From assembly GCA_017307275.1 (NCBI GenBank), contig JAFKFK010000009.1, forward strand, positions 248,001 to 312,000: a stretch of DNA of 64,000 nt. The letters are read 5' to 3'. The position numbers and the translations under genes are program-made. Within the stretch, counting starts at the first letter, position 1; each line of letters opens with the position of its first letter. The notes beneath the pieces were generated by a model. The model was not told where the DNA came from and ran no database searches. It was given only the letters and a program-made list of their open reading frames with translations. Below, one piece after another: positions 53,869 to 63,515 of the stretch. This stretch comes from Alphaproteobacteria bacterium (GTDB lineage: Bacteria > Pseudomonadota > Alphaproteobacteria > Reyranellales > Reyranellaceae).

Positions 53869-53932
53869 TTTGCCCATCCTGATTTTGGCGGCATTCTCCC
53901 GACCGGTCGTTTCACCGAGCGAGGAGTCGTTC

Positions 53933-54754
53933 ATGCCAACTATCAAGACCCGCGACGGCACCGAGATTTACTACAAAGACTGGGGGAGCGGCCAGCCGGT
54001 TACGTTCAGCCATGGCTGGCCGCTGACCGCCGATGCCTGGGAAGACCAGATGGTCTTCCTCGCCAGCCAAGGCTATCGCGTCATCGCCCATGACCGCCGC
54101 GGTCACGGCCGTTCGAGCCAGCCGTGGGATGGCAACGAGATGGACACCTATGCCGACGATCTCGCCGAATTGTTCGACAAGCTCGATCTCAAGAACGCCG
54201 TCATGGTCGGACATTCGACCGGCGGCGGCGAGGTCGCGCGCTACATCGGTCGCCATGGCACCAAGCGCGTCGCCAAGGCCGTGCTGGTCGGTGCCGTACC
54301 GCCCTTGATGCTCAAGACTGCCGCCAATCCGGGGGGCCTGCCGATCGAGGTGTTCGACGGCATCCGCAAAGGCGTCACCGACGACCGTTCGCAGTTCTTC
54401 AAGGACCTGACGGCGCCGTTCTATGGCGCCAACCGCGACGGCGCGAAGGTGAGCCAGGGCCTGCGCGACTTCTTCTGGCTGCAGGGCATGATGGGCGGAC
54501 TGAAGTCGATGCTCGATTGCATCAAGGCTTTCTCGGAAACGGATTTCACCGAGGACCTGAAGAAGTTCGACGTGCCGACCCTGATCATTCACGGCGACGA
54601 CGACCAGATCGTGCCGATCGGTGCGGCGGCCCACATGTCGGTCAAGCTCGTAAAGGGCGCGACGCTGAAGGTCTATCCCAAAGCACCGCATGGCCTGGCG
54701 TCGACCCACAAGGATCAGCTCAACGCCGACCTCCTGGCTTTCATCAAAGGCTAG
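53933..54754 (+). CDS. Alpha/beta hydrolase, non-haem chloroperoxidase type
   Basis: A 273-residue alpha/beta hydrolase of the cofactor-free haloperoxidase/arylesterase group. The triad is Ser95 (VGHSTGGG), Asp224 (HGDDDQIVP) and His253 (APHGLA). [20 protein letters not shown] is the group signature. In vivo it is probably an esterase or perhydrolase. GAGGAG precedes the ATG at 53933; the frame is open upstream but overlaps the divergent gene. Confidence 0.94.
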   Translation: MPTIKTRDGTEIYYKDWGSGQPVTFSHGWPLTADAWEDQMVFLASQGYRVIAHDRRGHGRSSQPWDGNEMDTYADDLAELFDKLDLKNAVMVGHSTGGGEVARYIGRHGTKRVAKAVLVGAVPPLMLKTAANPGGLPIEVFDGIRKGVTDDRSQFFKDLTAPFYGANRDGAKVSQGLRDFFWLQGMMGGLKSMLDCIKAFSETDFTEDLKKFDVPTLIIHGDDDQIVPIGAAAHMSVKLVKGATLKVYPKAPHGLASTHKDQLNADLLAFIKG

Positions 54755-54779
54755 GAGCGGTTCGCTCTGAGATGGCAGT

Positions 54780-54807
54780 GCCGCCCGCCTCTCTCGCGTC
54801 GGGCGGC
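54780..54807 (+). other. Inverted repeat between hydrolase and hydratase genes
   Basis: GCCGCCCG and CGGGCGGC form a perfect 8-bp GC stem with a 12-nt loop, 26 nt past the hydrolase stop. No T-run follows; a pause or Rho-dependent end of the hydrolase transcript is possible. Confidence 0.4.
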
Positions 54808-54855
54808 GCTCGCCTGTAGGCTCCCCGCGGTGAATTTCCCGCGAGGAGCAGAAGC

Positions 54856-55656
54856 ATGGCCGTCGTCGAAACCGAAACCCACGGACAAATTCTCGTCGTC
54901 CGGATGAATCGGCCGGACCGGCTGAACGCCCTCAATCACGAGATGAGGACGGAACTGTCCAAGGTCTGGAACGAGTTCCGCAAGAGCAAGGAACTCGAAG
55001 TTGCGATCTTCACCGGCGCGGGCCGCGGCTTCTGTGCCGGCGAGGACATGAAGGAGTCCCTGAAGGATGGCGCTCCCGGTGGCCGGCGGCCGGAAATCGA
55101 AGATCCGTTCATGTCGGGCAAGCTCGAGAAGCCGGTCATCGCCGCCATCAACGGCTTTGCCATGGGCGGCGGCTTCATGCTGGTCGAGCGCACCGACCTG
55201 CGCGTGGCCGTCCGCGAAGCGGTGTTCGAGGTTTCCGAAGCCAAGCGCTGGCTGCTGGGTGGCTACAATCACGGCCACATTGCGAACCTCCCCTATCCCG
55301 TCGCCATGGAAATGGCGCTGGGCTTCCGCTTCACCGCTCAACGTTTCTATGAAATCGGCTTCGTGAACCGGCTCGTCGACGCGGCAGACCTCATGCCGAC
55401 CGCGCTCAGCATGGCGGAGCATCTGCTGACCCTGCCGCCGGCCTCGCGGGTCAATACGGTCCATATGATGCGCCAGATGCGGCCTGCCCCCGGACCGGAG
55501 ATGCAACGTCTGGCCGACGCCTTGCACGAGCATGGCGCCAAGAGCGACCTGATGGAATCGCGCGCCGCCTTTGCCGAGAAGCGCAAGCCGAACTTCAAGG
55601 GCTGGAACGATCCAGAGGATCGCTATCGCCTGCCGACGCTCGACACCGTCAAGTGA
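54856..55656 (+). CDS. Enoyl-CoA hydratase/isomerase family protein
   Basis: A 266-residue crotonase-fold protein. GRGFCAGEDMKE (55-66) and NGFAMGGGFMLVERTDLRVA form the CoA and oxyanion-hole region. The usual catalytic glutamates are not plain: the helix after GGG reads AVFEVSEAKRWLLGGYNHG, so the reaction may be isomerisation, decarboxylation or hydrolysis rather than hydration. GAGGAG lies 7 nt before the ATG. Convergent with the J-domain gene (10-nt gap). Confidence 0.9.
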   Translation: MAVVETETHGQILVVRMNRPDRLNALNHEMRTELSKVWNEFRKSKELEVAIFTGAGRGFCAGEDMKESLKDGAPGGRRPEIEDPFMSGKLEKPVIAAINGFAMGGGFMLVERTDLRVAVREAVFEVSEAKRWLLGGYNHGHIANLPYPVAMEMALGFRFTAQRFYEIGFVNRLVDAADLMPTALSMAEHLLTLPPASRVNTVHMMRQMRPAPGPEMQRLADALHEHGAKSDLMESRAAFAEKRKPNFKGWNDPEDRYRLPTLDTVK

Positions 55657-55666
55657 TCTTGTTCCG

Positions 55667-56542
55667 TCAGTAGGCGAGGCCTACGCACCGTGCCGACACG
55701 GTGCGTATCAGCTTACCGCCGCTGTCGGCATGGAACACCAGCGCCCCGGCGCCTTCGCCGCGCAGGACGCTGATGATGATCGAATCATCCGGAACGATGC
55801 CGGTCAGCAGCATGAAGTGCTTGCCGGCATGCTGGATGGAGGCATGCACCACGGGATCGCCGTTGTAGACGACGCTGATCTCGCCGTTGCGATTGACGAT
55901 ACTGAACCGGATGCCGTCGGCAGCAACGCACTGTACCTGGCCTGCCGGCATTTCGAGGCGGGCGCCCTGCTGCGCGGCCGTCCCGGGTTTGGCCATCGGG
56001 CCAAGCATCGCCTGCCGCGGGTGCGTGGGCTGACTGGCCTGCCTGCCCTGAGCGATGGCCAGTCGCTCCTGTTCCCGGCGCTTTGCCTCCTCGTCGTCCA
56101 CTTGCGAGGCAATCGACGCTGGCGGATCTGCGAAATATGTCGAGACGACATATCTCATCGCGAGAAACCCGCCGACGAGAACAATCGCACCGGCGACCAC
56201 AGCTAAGCCTGTCTGACGGCCGCCGTAGAAGAGCGCCGCGAAAAACCCAAGACCTGTCCGTAGCCTGGAGGGAGGACCGGGTGTGGCCGGAACAATAGCG
56301 CGCGCCAGCATCGTTTCGGCCTGCTGCGCCTTTTCATCGTAGATCGCGCGACGCTCCGGATCCGAGAGCGTCTCATATGCTTCCTTGATCAGGCGGAAGT
56401 TCGCCGCAGCCAGCTCGGCGTCGCCGATGGCAACGTCTGGGTGGTAACGTTTGGCGAGGGCGACGTAGGCCGCACGAATGACCGCCGGGTCGGCAATTCG
56501 GGGCACACCCAAAATCAAATAGTGGTCGACGTCGACTCTCAT
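55667..56542 (-). CDS. J-domain protein with a transmembrane helix
   Basis: A 291-residue protein: N-terminal J domain (MRVDVDHYLILGVPRIADPA, HPD at 34-36, LSDPERRAIYDEK), one membrane helix at about 111-130, and a C-terminal domain that appears periplasmic (VQCVAADGIRFSIVNRNGEI, ALVFHADSGGKLIRTV). The HPD should stimulate a cytoplasmic DnaK. The C-terminal domain is unassigned. The ATG at 56542 is 42 nt from the divergent hyuA start; the open frame continues far upstream only as antisense to hyuA. Confidence 0.9.
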   Translation of the reverse strand: MRVDVDHYLILGVPRIADPAVIRAAYVALAKRYHPDVAIGDAELAAANFRLIKEAYETLSDPERRAIYDEKAQQAETMLARAIVPATPGPPSRLRTGLGFFAALFYGGRQTGLAVVAGAIVLVGGFLAMRYVVSTYFADPPASIASQVDDEEAKRREQERLAIAQGRQASQPTHPRQAMLGPMAKPGTAAQQGARLEMPAGQVQCVAADGIRFSIVNRNGEISVVYNGDPVVHASIQHAGKHFMLLTGIVPDDSIIISVLRGEGAGALVFHADSGGKLIRTVSARCVGLAY

Positions 56543-56584
56543 CTCGCCCGAGCTTCCGTCCACAGCTAAGCTCGTGTCAACGCA

Positions 56585-58690
56585 ATGGTTGATTCTCCTG
56601 TTTCTCTCGCTGCTCCCTGGCGCATCGGCGTCGATGTGGGCGGCACCTTCACCGACATGGTCCTGCGCGACGCCGCCGGTGCCGTGCGTATCTTCAAAGC
56701 TCCGTCGGTCCCGGCCGACCCGAGCGAAGGCGTGTTGGGTGTGCTGCGGCTCGCCGCGCAGCAGCTCGACCTGCCCCTTTCCGCCCTGCTGCGCGACTGC
56801 GCGCTGTTCGTGCACGGCTCGACGGTCGCCACCAACACCATCCTCGAGAAGAAGGGTGCCAAGGTCGGCCTGCTGACGACCGAAGGCTTTCGCGACTCGC
56901 TCGAAATCCGCCGCGGCATCCGCGAGAACCAGTGGGATCATCGCGCGCCCTTTCCGCAGGTCCTGGCGCCGCGCTATCTCCGCCTGCCGGTGAGGGGTCG
57001 CATTGGCGCCGACGGTCGCGAGCTGGAACCGGTCGTCGCTGAAGATGTCGACAAGGCCGCCGAGATATTCGCGGCCGAGGGCGTCGAGTCCGTGGCGGTC
57101 TGCCTGTTCAACAGCTTTCTCGACGGCAGCCACGAGCGGCGGGTCGGCGGCCAGCTCGCGAAGAGCTGGAACGGTCGGTGGGTCTCGCTGTCGAGCGATG
57201 TCATGCCCACCATGGGCGAGTACGAGCGCAGCTCGACTGCCGTGGTCAACGCCTATGTGGCTCCCAAGGTCACGAGCTATCTCAAATCGCTCGACGAGCA
57301 ACTGCGCCAGCTCGGCCTGCCGCGCTCCCTGCTGATGCTGCAGAGCAACGGCGGCGCCGTTTCCGTCGACCAAGTGGCGACGCGACCCGTGATGCTGGTC
57401 CTGTCCGGTCCGGCGGCTGGCGTCGGCGCACTCAAGGGCTGCGCTGCATCCGGCGAGAAGGCCAACCTGATCTCCATGGAGATCGGCGGCACGAGTTGCG
57501 ATGTCATGGTGATGGCGCGCGGCGATGTGCCGGTCGCCGACGAACTGGTAATCGACGGCTATCACCTCACCACGCCATCGGTCGAGATCCACACCGTCGG
57601 CGCCGGTGGTGGCACCGTCGCCTGGGTCGACGATGCCGGCCTCCTGCATGTCGGCCCGCAAGGCGCCGGTGCCCGGCCTGGTCCTGCCGCCTATGGGCTG
57701 GGCGGCGAGAATCCCACCGTCACAGACGCGCAGCTCGTGCTGGGACGCCTGCGGCCCGGCCCTCTGGCCGGCGGCGCCGTCAATCTCGACAGCGCACTTG
57801 CCCGCCAGGCCATCGAAACCAAGCTGGCCAAGCCGCTCGGCCTTTCGGTCGAGGACGCTGCCGCCGGCATGATCCGTTTGCTGGAACAAAACCTCCTGCA
57901 TGCCGTCGAACGGCTCAGCATCGAGCGCGGCCACAATCCGGCGACGTTCACTCTGGTTGCTGCCGGTGGCGCGGGGCCGATGCACGGCTCGTCCGTGGCG
58001 CGCGCGCTGGGGTGCCGACGCGCCCTGCTCCCGCGCGCTGCCGGCGCGTTCTGCGCCATGGGCATGCTGCAGTCGGATGTCCGCCAGGACTATCTGCAGG
58101 TGTTCCTGGCCGATCTCGACAAGGTCGAACCCGCCGCGCTCGAAGCGGGCTTCGCCGAGATCGAGGCCCGCGCGCGCGAAGCGCTCCTGCGCGATGGCTT
58201 CGAGGGCGAAGCGGCTACGACCGAGCGGCAGGTCGATCTCCGCTACGACGGCCAGCAATGGCCGGTACGTGTCTCCATCGGCTCCTCGGGCTTCGACGCT
58301 GTTGCGGCGCGCCGAACCTTCGAAGCCGAGCATCAGCGTCTGTTCGGCCATATCCAGCCCGGCGGCCGCATCGACATCACCGCGCTTCGCATCGTCGGCC
58401 GCGGTCGACTCGACTGGACTCCGGCGGCAGCGCGTTCGCCGCAGTCGGCTCCGCCCAAGCCTCGCGAGACGCGCAAGGTCTGGATCGACCCGACACATGG
58501 CTGGCGCGACGTGCCGGTCTATGACGGCGACGACCTGCGACCGGGCTGCAGTCTCGCCGGCCCCCTGCTGATCGAAGAACGCACCACAACGGCCTTCGTC
58601 GGTCCACGCGATCTGCTCGAAGTCGACGAGCGCGACGACTTCCTGGTTCACATCGATGCGCAGGCTGCAGCAAGAGAGGCCGCCCAATGA
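56585..58690 (+). CDS. hyuA: Hydantoinase/oxoprolinase family protein, subunit A
   Basis: A 701-residue ATP-dependent HyuA-type subunit. The actin-like ATPase start is WRIGVDVGGTFTDMVLRD, then GSTVATNTILEKKGAKVGLLTTEGFRD; LMLQSNGGAVS and EIGGTSCDVMVM are further signatures. With HyuB it opens a cyclic amide or acts as an acetone/acetophenone-type carboxylase; the separate A and B genes of this size fit N-methylhydantoinase or 5-oxoprolinase. Its stop overlaps hyuB (ATGA). Confidence 0.94.
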   Translation: MVDSPVSLAAPWRIGVDVGGTFTDMVLRDAAGAVRIFKAPSVPADPSEGVLGVLRLAAQQLDLPLSALLRDCALFVHGSTVATNTILEKKGAKVGLLTTEGFRDSLEIRRGIRENQWDHRAPFPQVLAPRYLRLPVRGRIGADGRELEPVVAEDVDKAAEIFAAEGVESVAVCLFNSFLDGSHERRVGGQLAKSWNGRWVSLSSDVMPTMGEYERSSTAVVNAYVAPKVTSYLKSLDEQLRQLGLPRSLLMLQSNGGAVSVDQVATRPVMLVLSGPAAGVGALKGCAASGEKANLISMEIGGTSCDVMVMARGDVPVADELVIDGYHLTTPSVEIHTVGAGGGTVAWVDDAGLLHVGPQGAGARPGPAAYGLGGENPTVTDAQLVLGRLRPGPLAGGAVNLDSALARQAIETKLAKPLGLSVEDAAAGMIRLLEQNLLHAVERLSIERGHNPATFTLVAAGGAGPMHGSSVARALGCRRALLPRAAGAFCAMGMLQSDVRQDYLQVFLADLDKVEPAALEAGFAEIEARAREALLRDGFEGEAATTERQVDLRYDGQQWPVRVSIGSSGFDAVAARRTFEAEHQRLFGHIQPGGRIDITALRIVGRGRLDWTPAAARSPQSAPPKPRETRKVWIDPTHGWRDVPVYDGDDLRPGCSLAGPLLIEERTTTAFVGPRDLLEVDERDDFLVHIDAQAAAREAAQ

Positions 58691-60411
58691 GCCCCGCCCT
58701 CGATCCTGTCACGCTTGCTTTGGTGCAGAACCGGCTCGATCACATCTCGCATCAGATGGGCTGGGTGATGACGCGCACGGCGCGATCTCCCATCTTCAGC
58801 CAGAGCCACGACTTTTCCTGCTTCCTCGCCGATGCACGCGGAACACTAATCAGCCAGGCCGATGGCATCCCGATCCACACGGGCGGTGGCGGCTTTGCCG
58901 TGCGCGCCGTCCTGCGCGACTTCAAGGACGCCATCGCGCCGGAAGACGTCTTCCTGCTGAACGATCCCTATACGGCCGGCGGCAATCACTTGCCCGACTG
59001 GGTGATCGCCCGGCCGGTCTTCGTCGGCAAGAAGCTGGTCGCCTTCGCCTGCAACCGTGCGCATCAGGCCGATATCGGCGGCGGCGCGGCCGGCACCTAC
59101 AATTCCGCGGCGACCGAGATTTTCCACGAAGGCATTCGCCTGCCGGTCTTGAAGCTGATCGAAAGCGGTCGTACGCGCGACGATCTCTGGCGCCTGCTGA
59201 TGCTCAACACCCGCCTGCCCGAGGCGCTCGACGGCGATCTGCGCGCCATGATCGGCTCGACGCGCATCGGCGCGGAGCGGCTGATCCAGCTCGTCGAGGA
59301 GCTGGGCGTCGATCGCGCCGACGACTTCTTCGAAGGCGTGCTGGCCCATGCGGATCGCCGCTTCCGCACCTGCATCGACCGCCTGGCCGAAGGTGTGTGG
59401 CGCGGTGAGGAACCCGTCGACAACGACTGCTTCGAGCCGATCGACGCCAAGATCGTCGTGACGATCACGGTGAAGGATCGGCGGCTGGTCGTCGACTTCG
59501 CTGGCACCTCGCCGCAGATTCGCGGCTTCAAGAACAGCTCGATCGCCAATTCGACGTCGGCGGTGTTCATGTCGCTGGCCTCGTTCTTCGAGCCTGACCT
59601 ACCCAAGAACGAAGGCGCTTTCCGCAGCGTCGAGATCCGCCTGCCCGAAGGCACCTTGGTGAACGCCCGCGCACCTGCCCCCATGACCATGAACACCGTG
59701 TTCGTGGCACATGAGATCATCCATGCCATGTGGAAGGCTTTGGGCCAGGCGCTGCCGGAGCGCGCCTCTGCCGGGTGGTCGAAGGCCGTGCATGCGGTGA
59801 CTGCAGGCCTGAAGGACGATGGTGGGCGCTACGTGATGTACCAATGGGCAGGCGCGCCAGCCGGTGGTGGCGTCGAGGGGCGTGACGGCTTTCACCTCAT
59901 CGGCCATCTCATCACCCTGGGCGGCCTCACCCTGCCCAACCTCGAAACCTACGAGCAGCTCTATCCGGTGCGTTTCCATCGCCAGGAGCTGCGCTGCGAC
60001 ACGGCCGGCGCTGGTCGTTTCCGCGGCGGCGCGGGCTGCGACTACGAAGTCGAGATGTTCACGCCAGCCGACTACGCCTTCCGCGGCGAAGGTGTCGGCT
60101 CACCGTCGAGCTTCGGCGCGGCAGGCGGACGTGCCGGTGCGGGCGGCGAGGTCATCCTCACCCTCGCCGATGGAAGCCACGTCCAGGCACCGAAGTACGG
60201 CGTCCAGCGCCACGGTGCCGGCACCTATCGTGCCCTCTCACCCGGCGGCGGCGGCTATGGCGATCCGAAGACGCGCGCGCCGGAGCGGGTCCTGCGCGAT
60301 GTCCGCGACGGCGTGGTGAGCCGTGCCAGCGCCGAGCGCGACTACGGCGTCGCCATCACCGGCGACGGCCGCAGCATCGACACGGCGCGAACAGCGGAAC
60401 TCAGGCGTTAG
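58687..60411 (+). CDS. hyuB: Hydantoinase/oxoprolinase family protein, subunit B
   Basis: A 574-residue HyuB subunit. SPIFSQSHDFSCFLADARG, LNDPYTAGGNHLPDWVIARP, VDFAGTSPQIRGFKNSSIAN and GAGRFRGGAGCDYEVEMF are the family blocks. Translation is coupled to hyuA. Its stop overlaps the stop of the convergent DMFase-like gene (60408-60411). Confidence 0.94.
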   Translation: MSPALDPVTLALVQNRLDHISHQMGWVMTRTARSPIFSQSHDFSCFLADARGTLISQADGIPIHTGGGGFAVRAVLRDFKDAIAPEDVFLLNDPYTAGGNHLPDWVIARPVFVGKKLVAFACNRAHQADIGGGAAGTYNSAATEIFHEGIRLPVLKLIESGRTRDDLWRLLMLNTRLPEALDGDLRAMIGSTRIGAERLIQLVEELGVDRADDFFEGVLAHADRRFRTCIDRLAEGVWRGEEPVDNDCFEPIDAKIVVTITVKDRRLVVDFAGTSPQIRGFKNSSIANSTSAVFMSLASFFEPDLPKNEGAFRSVEIRLPEGTLVNARAPAPMTMNTVFVAHEIIHAMWKALGQALPERASAGWSKAVHAVTAGLKDDGGRYVMYQWAGAPAGGGVEGRDGFHLIGHLITLGGLTLPNLETYEQLYPVRFHRQELRCDTAGAGRFRGGAGCDYEVEMFTPADYAFRGEGVGSPSSFGAAGGRAGAGGEVILTLADGSHVQAPKYGVQRHGAGTYRALSPGGGGYGDPKTRAPERVLRDVRDGVVSRASAERDYGVAITGDGRSIDTARTAELRR

Positions 60412-62078
60412 GCCTTACCCAGGAAGCGGTTCAGCACGTTGCGCGTGACCTGCTCGGTGGTGAAGTCGCCACGAGCGAGGCCGGTCAGCCATTCGCAACT
60501 TCCGGCGCAGAAGACCTCGCCCTTGCCCTTGACCATCGAGACAATCACGCCCGAGCCGTAGCGCTGCGGGTCCGGCCCTTCGGGCGGCGTCGGGCCTGGC
60601 GTCGTGCGGGTGCTCGAGTTCGTCTTGCCGTTGCCGAGGTAGTAACGGAAGCCCTCGTAGTCGTGCTCCTCCTCGACCCGCACGGCGGGCGACAGAGCGA
60701 GGATCTCGATCGACGTCGGCGCACCATCCTCACCGGTCGGATAAGGCAGGCCCTTGCGGAAGGTGTAGTCGAGACCGTCGACCTCGTAGGCGAAGATGCC
60801 GGCCTCGTCGCCGATCACGTCGCCGTAGTAGGTGTCGGCGCCGGCGAAGGCCCAGTGGTTCGGCCGGTAGACCGTGAAGCCGCGGCTGCCACGCGGCGAC
60901 AGTCCGCCCCAGGAGGCATAGACGCCCTGCAGGCCGTTCACGCCCATCGTGGTGGCGCCGGGCCAGTTGATGTCGGGATTCTCCCAGGCCGTGGTGAGCA
61001 GATGCGCCTTGTCGGTGCCGCGCACCGGATCCTCGGCCTGCGCCCGCGCCTTGTAGCAGACCTGCCGCTTGCCCTCGTCCTCGAGCCGAACCTGCCAGAG
61101 GAAGTTGCCGGCAAAGCGCGCGAGGTTGCCGCCGGCTTCCACGAAGGCGTCGACATGGTTGCGCATCTCGCGCGTCCAGTATTCGTCGTGTCCCACGATC
61201 ACCGCGGTCTTGTAGCGATTCAGGATCTCCGGCCGGTAGTGCAGGTCCGTCTGGGTGATCATGTCGAAGGCGTAGCCCTGGCGCTCCGCCCATACGACGA
61301 AATGCCGGTCGAACTGCGCCCAGCCCGCCGAAGCGAAGAACTGCGCGAAGCCGTTGGTGAAGGCCCACTCCTTGGTGGTGTAACGCGGCGCATCGAGCGG
61401 CCGGCGCTTCGGGATATCGCAGAGCCGCGGCGCGCCGGGCGGCAGCCAGACGAGGCCGCGCGTCCAGGGACGCTCGATGCTGAGATCGGGCGAAAACTGC
61501 GCGCCGTTCTCACCATCGATTCCGTCGTAGGAATTCGCACCTGCCCAATCGTTGTAGGCGAGCCAGGTCGAGGTCGGCAGGATCAGCAGGAAGCGTCCCT
61601 CGGGCTTCGGATTGCTGGGCGTCACCACGAAGAAGTGGTGTTGCACGAACTTCGAATCGTTGCCGCGGTCGCAGGTCGACACGACGCGGTAGAAACCCGA
61701 GGCAAGGTCGGCCGGCAGGCGCCAGCGATGACCGACTGGCCAGCCGCAGCCGTTGCGGTAAGCCTGCTTAGGCGTCGCGTGAAAGTGGCCTTCGAGGTCG
61801 CGCGCTTCATGGACCAGCACCGGCTCGTTGCCGTCGCGATAGACCTGCAGGATCCAGCGTGGCGCCGTGGCGCTGGTATGGAAGCTGACCTCGCTGCCCG
61901 GCGCGTACGACATCGCGTCGGTGTAGGTGTAGACCTCGGGCGACTGCGGATCTTCGCGCGGCATCTCGTACCAGTGCGAGAGATGCCAATTGTTGTCGAC
62001 GTGCATGGCGACCGACGGACGCGGCCGGATGTTCATGCGGCCGAATTCGGGCCGCCACGACCTCTGATCATTTGTCAC
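60408..62078 (-). CDS. N,N-dimethylformamidase beta-subunit-like protein
   Basis: A 556-residue protein matching the catalytic large subunit of N,N-dimethylformamidase. Family features: FLLILPTSTWLAYNDWAGANS, the FVVWAERQGYAFDMITQTDL stretch, and VIVGHDEYWTREMRNHVDAF, where His, Glu and a nearby Tyr are candidates for the mononuclear iron. It is shorter than the known 762-residue enzyme and no small subunit is beside it. It would release an amine from a formamide or a larger amide. It lies 13 nt after an amidase gene on the same strand. Confidence 0.88.
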   Translation of the reverse strand: MTNDQRSWRPEFGRMNIRPRPSVAMHVDNNWHLSHWYEMPREDPQSPEVYTYTDAMSYAPGSEVSFHTSATAPRWILQVYRDGNEPVLVHEARDLEGHFHATPKQAYRNGCGWPVGHRWRLPADLASGFYRVVSTCDRGNDSKFVQHHFFVVTPSNPKPEGRFLLILPTSTWLAYNDWAGANSYDGIDGENGAQFSPDLSIERPWTRGLVWLPPGAPRLCDIPKRRPLDAPRYTTKEWAFTNGFAQFFASAGWAQFDRHFVVWAERQGYAFDMITQTDLHYRPEILNRYKTAVIVGHDEYWTREMRNHVDAFVEAGGNLARFAGNFLWQVRLEDEGKRQVCYKARAQAEDPVRGTDKAHLLTTAWENPDINWPGATTMGVNGLQGVYASWGGLSPRGSRGFTVYRPNHWAFAGADTYYGDVIGDEAGIFAYEVDGLDYTFRKGLPYPTGEDGAPTSIEILALSPAVRVEEEHDYEGFRYYLGNGKTNSSTRTTPGPTPPEGPDPQRYGSGVIVSMVKGKGEVFCAGSCEWLTGLARGDFTTEQVTRNVLNRFLGKA

Positions 62079-62091
62079 GCGCTTGATCCCC

Positions 62092-63495
62092 CTAGAGTGC
62101 CGCTGCGAGCGACGGGCGCTTGTGCGCCCAGGGCCGGGCGCTCTCCAGCGCAGCCCCTACCCGCATTACTTCCGTGTCGTGCCACCACGGCCCAATGATC
62201 TGAAGGGCCGTCGGCAGACCGTCGTCGCCGAAGCCCGACGGAACCGTCAGGGCCGGATTGCCGGACTGGTTGAACGGATAGACGCAAGCGTTCCAGCCGT
62301 CCGCCCAGGACCCGGTCATGTCCTTTGTCCGGTCGAAGGTGATCGCGGTTTCCTGCAGGGTCGGCGACACCAGGAAATCGTAGGTCTCGAACAGTTTCTG
62401 GATGCTGCGATAGAGACGCGAGCGCGCGAGCTGCGCCTTGCGGAAGTCGACCGTGCCGAAGGCGCGGCCCAATTCGATCCAGTGCACCAGCAGCGGATCC
62501 ATCTTGTCCCGCCACTCGTCCATGTGGTGGCCGAAATAGACGTTGAGATTGCCGAAGTACATCGTGCGCGCCTGCTCGGCCATCCAGTCGATGTCCGCGC
62601 CGGCTTCCTCGACGATGGCGCCCATGCCTTCGAAGGCTTGCAGGCAGGCCTTGGTATTGGCCGCGACGTCGTCGGCAGGCTTTCCGAGAGACGACAGGAA
62701 CCCGATGCGTACACCCGAAAGGTTCGCAGGCTTCGCCGCAAACGGTTCCAACGGCGGCGCGCGCAACGACCAGGGATCGAGCGGCGACGGTCCGGCGATG
62801 GTCTCGGTCATCAGCGCCGCATCGGCGATGGTGCGCGTCAGCGGACCAGCCACGGCATAGTTGAAGAACGAGTCGGAGGTCTGCTCGTAGGGCAGCAATC
62901 CGGTCGTGGGCTTCAGGCCGACGACGCCGCAGGCCGCGGCGGGAAGGCGGATCGAACCCGCACCGTCGGTGCCGAGACCGAGCGGACCAAGACCGGCCGC
63001 CGCCGCTGCACCGCACCCGCCACTGGAGCCGCCCGCCGTGCGCTCCAGGTTCCAGGGATTGCGCGTCATGCCGAAGGCCGGCCCGGTCGTGTGGCCGTTA
63101 TGGCCGAACTCCGGCGTCGTCGACTTGCCGACCATGATGGCGCCGGCCGCCTTGAGCCGCGTCACCAGCACATCGTCTTCGGCCGGAATGGTCTTGGCAT
63201 GGATTGCCGACCCGTACGTCGTAAGCACGCCGGCCGTGGGAAAGAGATCCTTGATGTTGACGGGAATGCCGTGCAGCGGACCGAGCTTCCTGCGATCCAT
63301 CACCGCCTGCTCGGCGGCGCGCGCTTCCTTCCTCGCCGCATCGGCCGTCACCGTGACGAAGGCGTTAACAGTTGGCTGTGTCGCCTCGATGGCTTCCAGG
63401 ACGGCATCGACATAGTCAACCGGCGAGAGCTTGCGCTTGCGGATCAGATCCGCCGCCGTGGTCGCTGGCATGAACAACAGTTCTTGATGACTCAC
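62092..63495 (-). CDS. Amidase (amidase-signature family)
   Basis: A 467-residue amidase-signature enzyme with Lys82 (PVNIKDLF), Ser157 (RTAGGSSGGC) and Ser181 (GTDGAGSIRLP). I chose GTG at 63495 (protein reads MSHQELLFMPATTAADLI), placed 9 nt after AGGAG, rather than the internal ATG or the longer open frame. It lies between a peptide-type ABC ATPase gene (20 nt) and the DMFase-like gene (13 nt), suggesting that the imported compound is an amide. Confidence 0.94.
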   Translation of the reverse strand: MSHQELLFMPATTAADLIRKRKLSPVDYVDAVLEAIEATQPTVNAFVTVTADAARKEARAAEQAVMDRRKLGPLHGIPVNIKDLFPTAGVLTTYGSAIHAKTIPAEDDVLVTRLKAAGAIMVGKSTTPEFGHNGHTTGPAFGMTRNPWNLERTAGGSSGGCGAAAAAGLGPLGLGTDGAGSIRLPAAACGVVGLKPTTGLLPYEQTSDSFFNYAVAGPLTRTIADAALMTETIAGPSPLDPWSLRAPPLEPFAAKPANLSGVRIGFLSSLGKPADDVAANTKACLQAFEGMGAIVEEAGADIDWMAEQARTMYFGNLNVYFGHHMDEWRDKMDPLLVHWIELGRAFGTVDFRKAQLARSRLYRSIQKLFETYDFLVSPTLQETAITFDRTKDMTGSWADGWNACVYPFNQSGNPALTVPSGFGDDGLPTALQIIGPWWHDTEVMRVGAALESARPWAHKRPSLAAAL

Positions 63496-63515
63496 GACGC
63501 TGTACTCCTGAAAAC

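Noticed and set aside
56543..58687. Upstream extension of the J-domain frame
   Set aside because: It is antisense to hyuA and low in complexity; the J domain begins at 56542.
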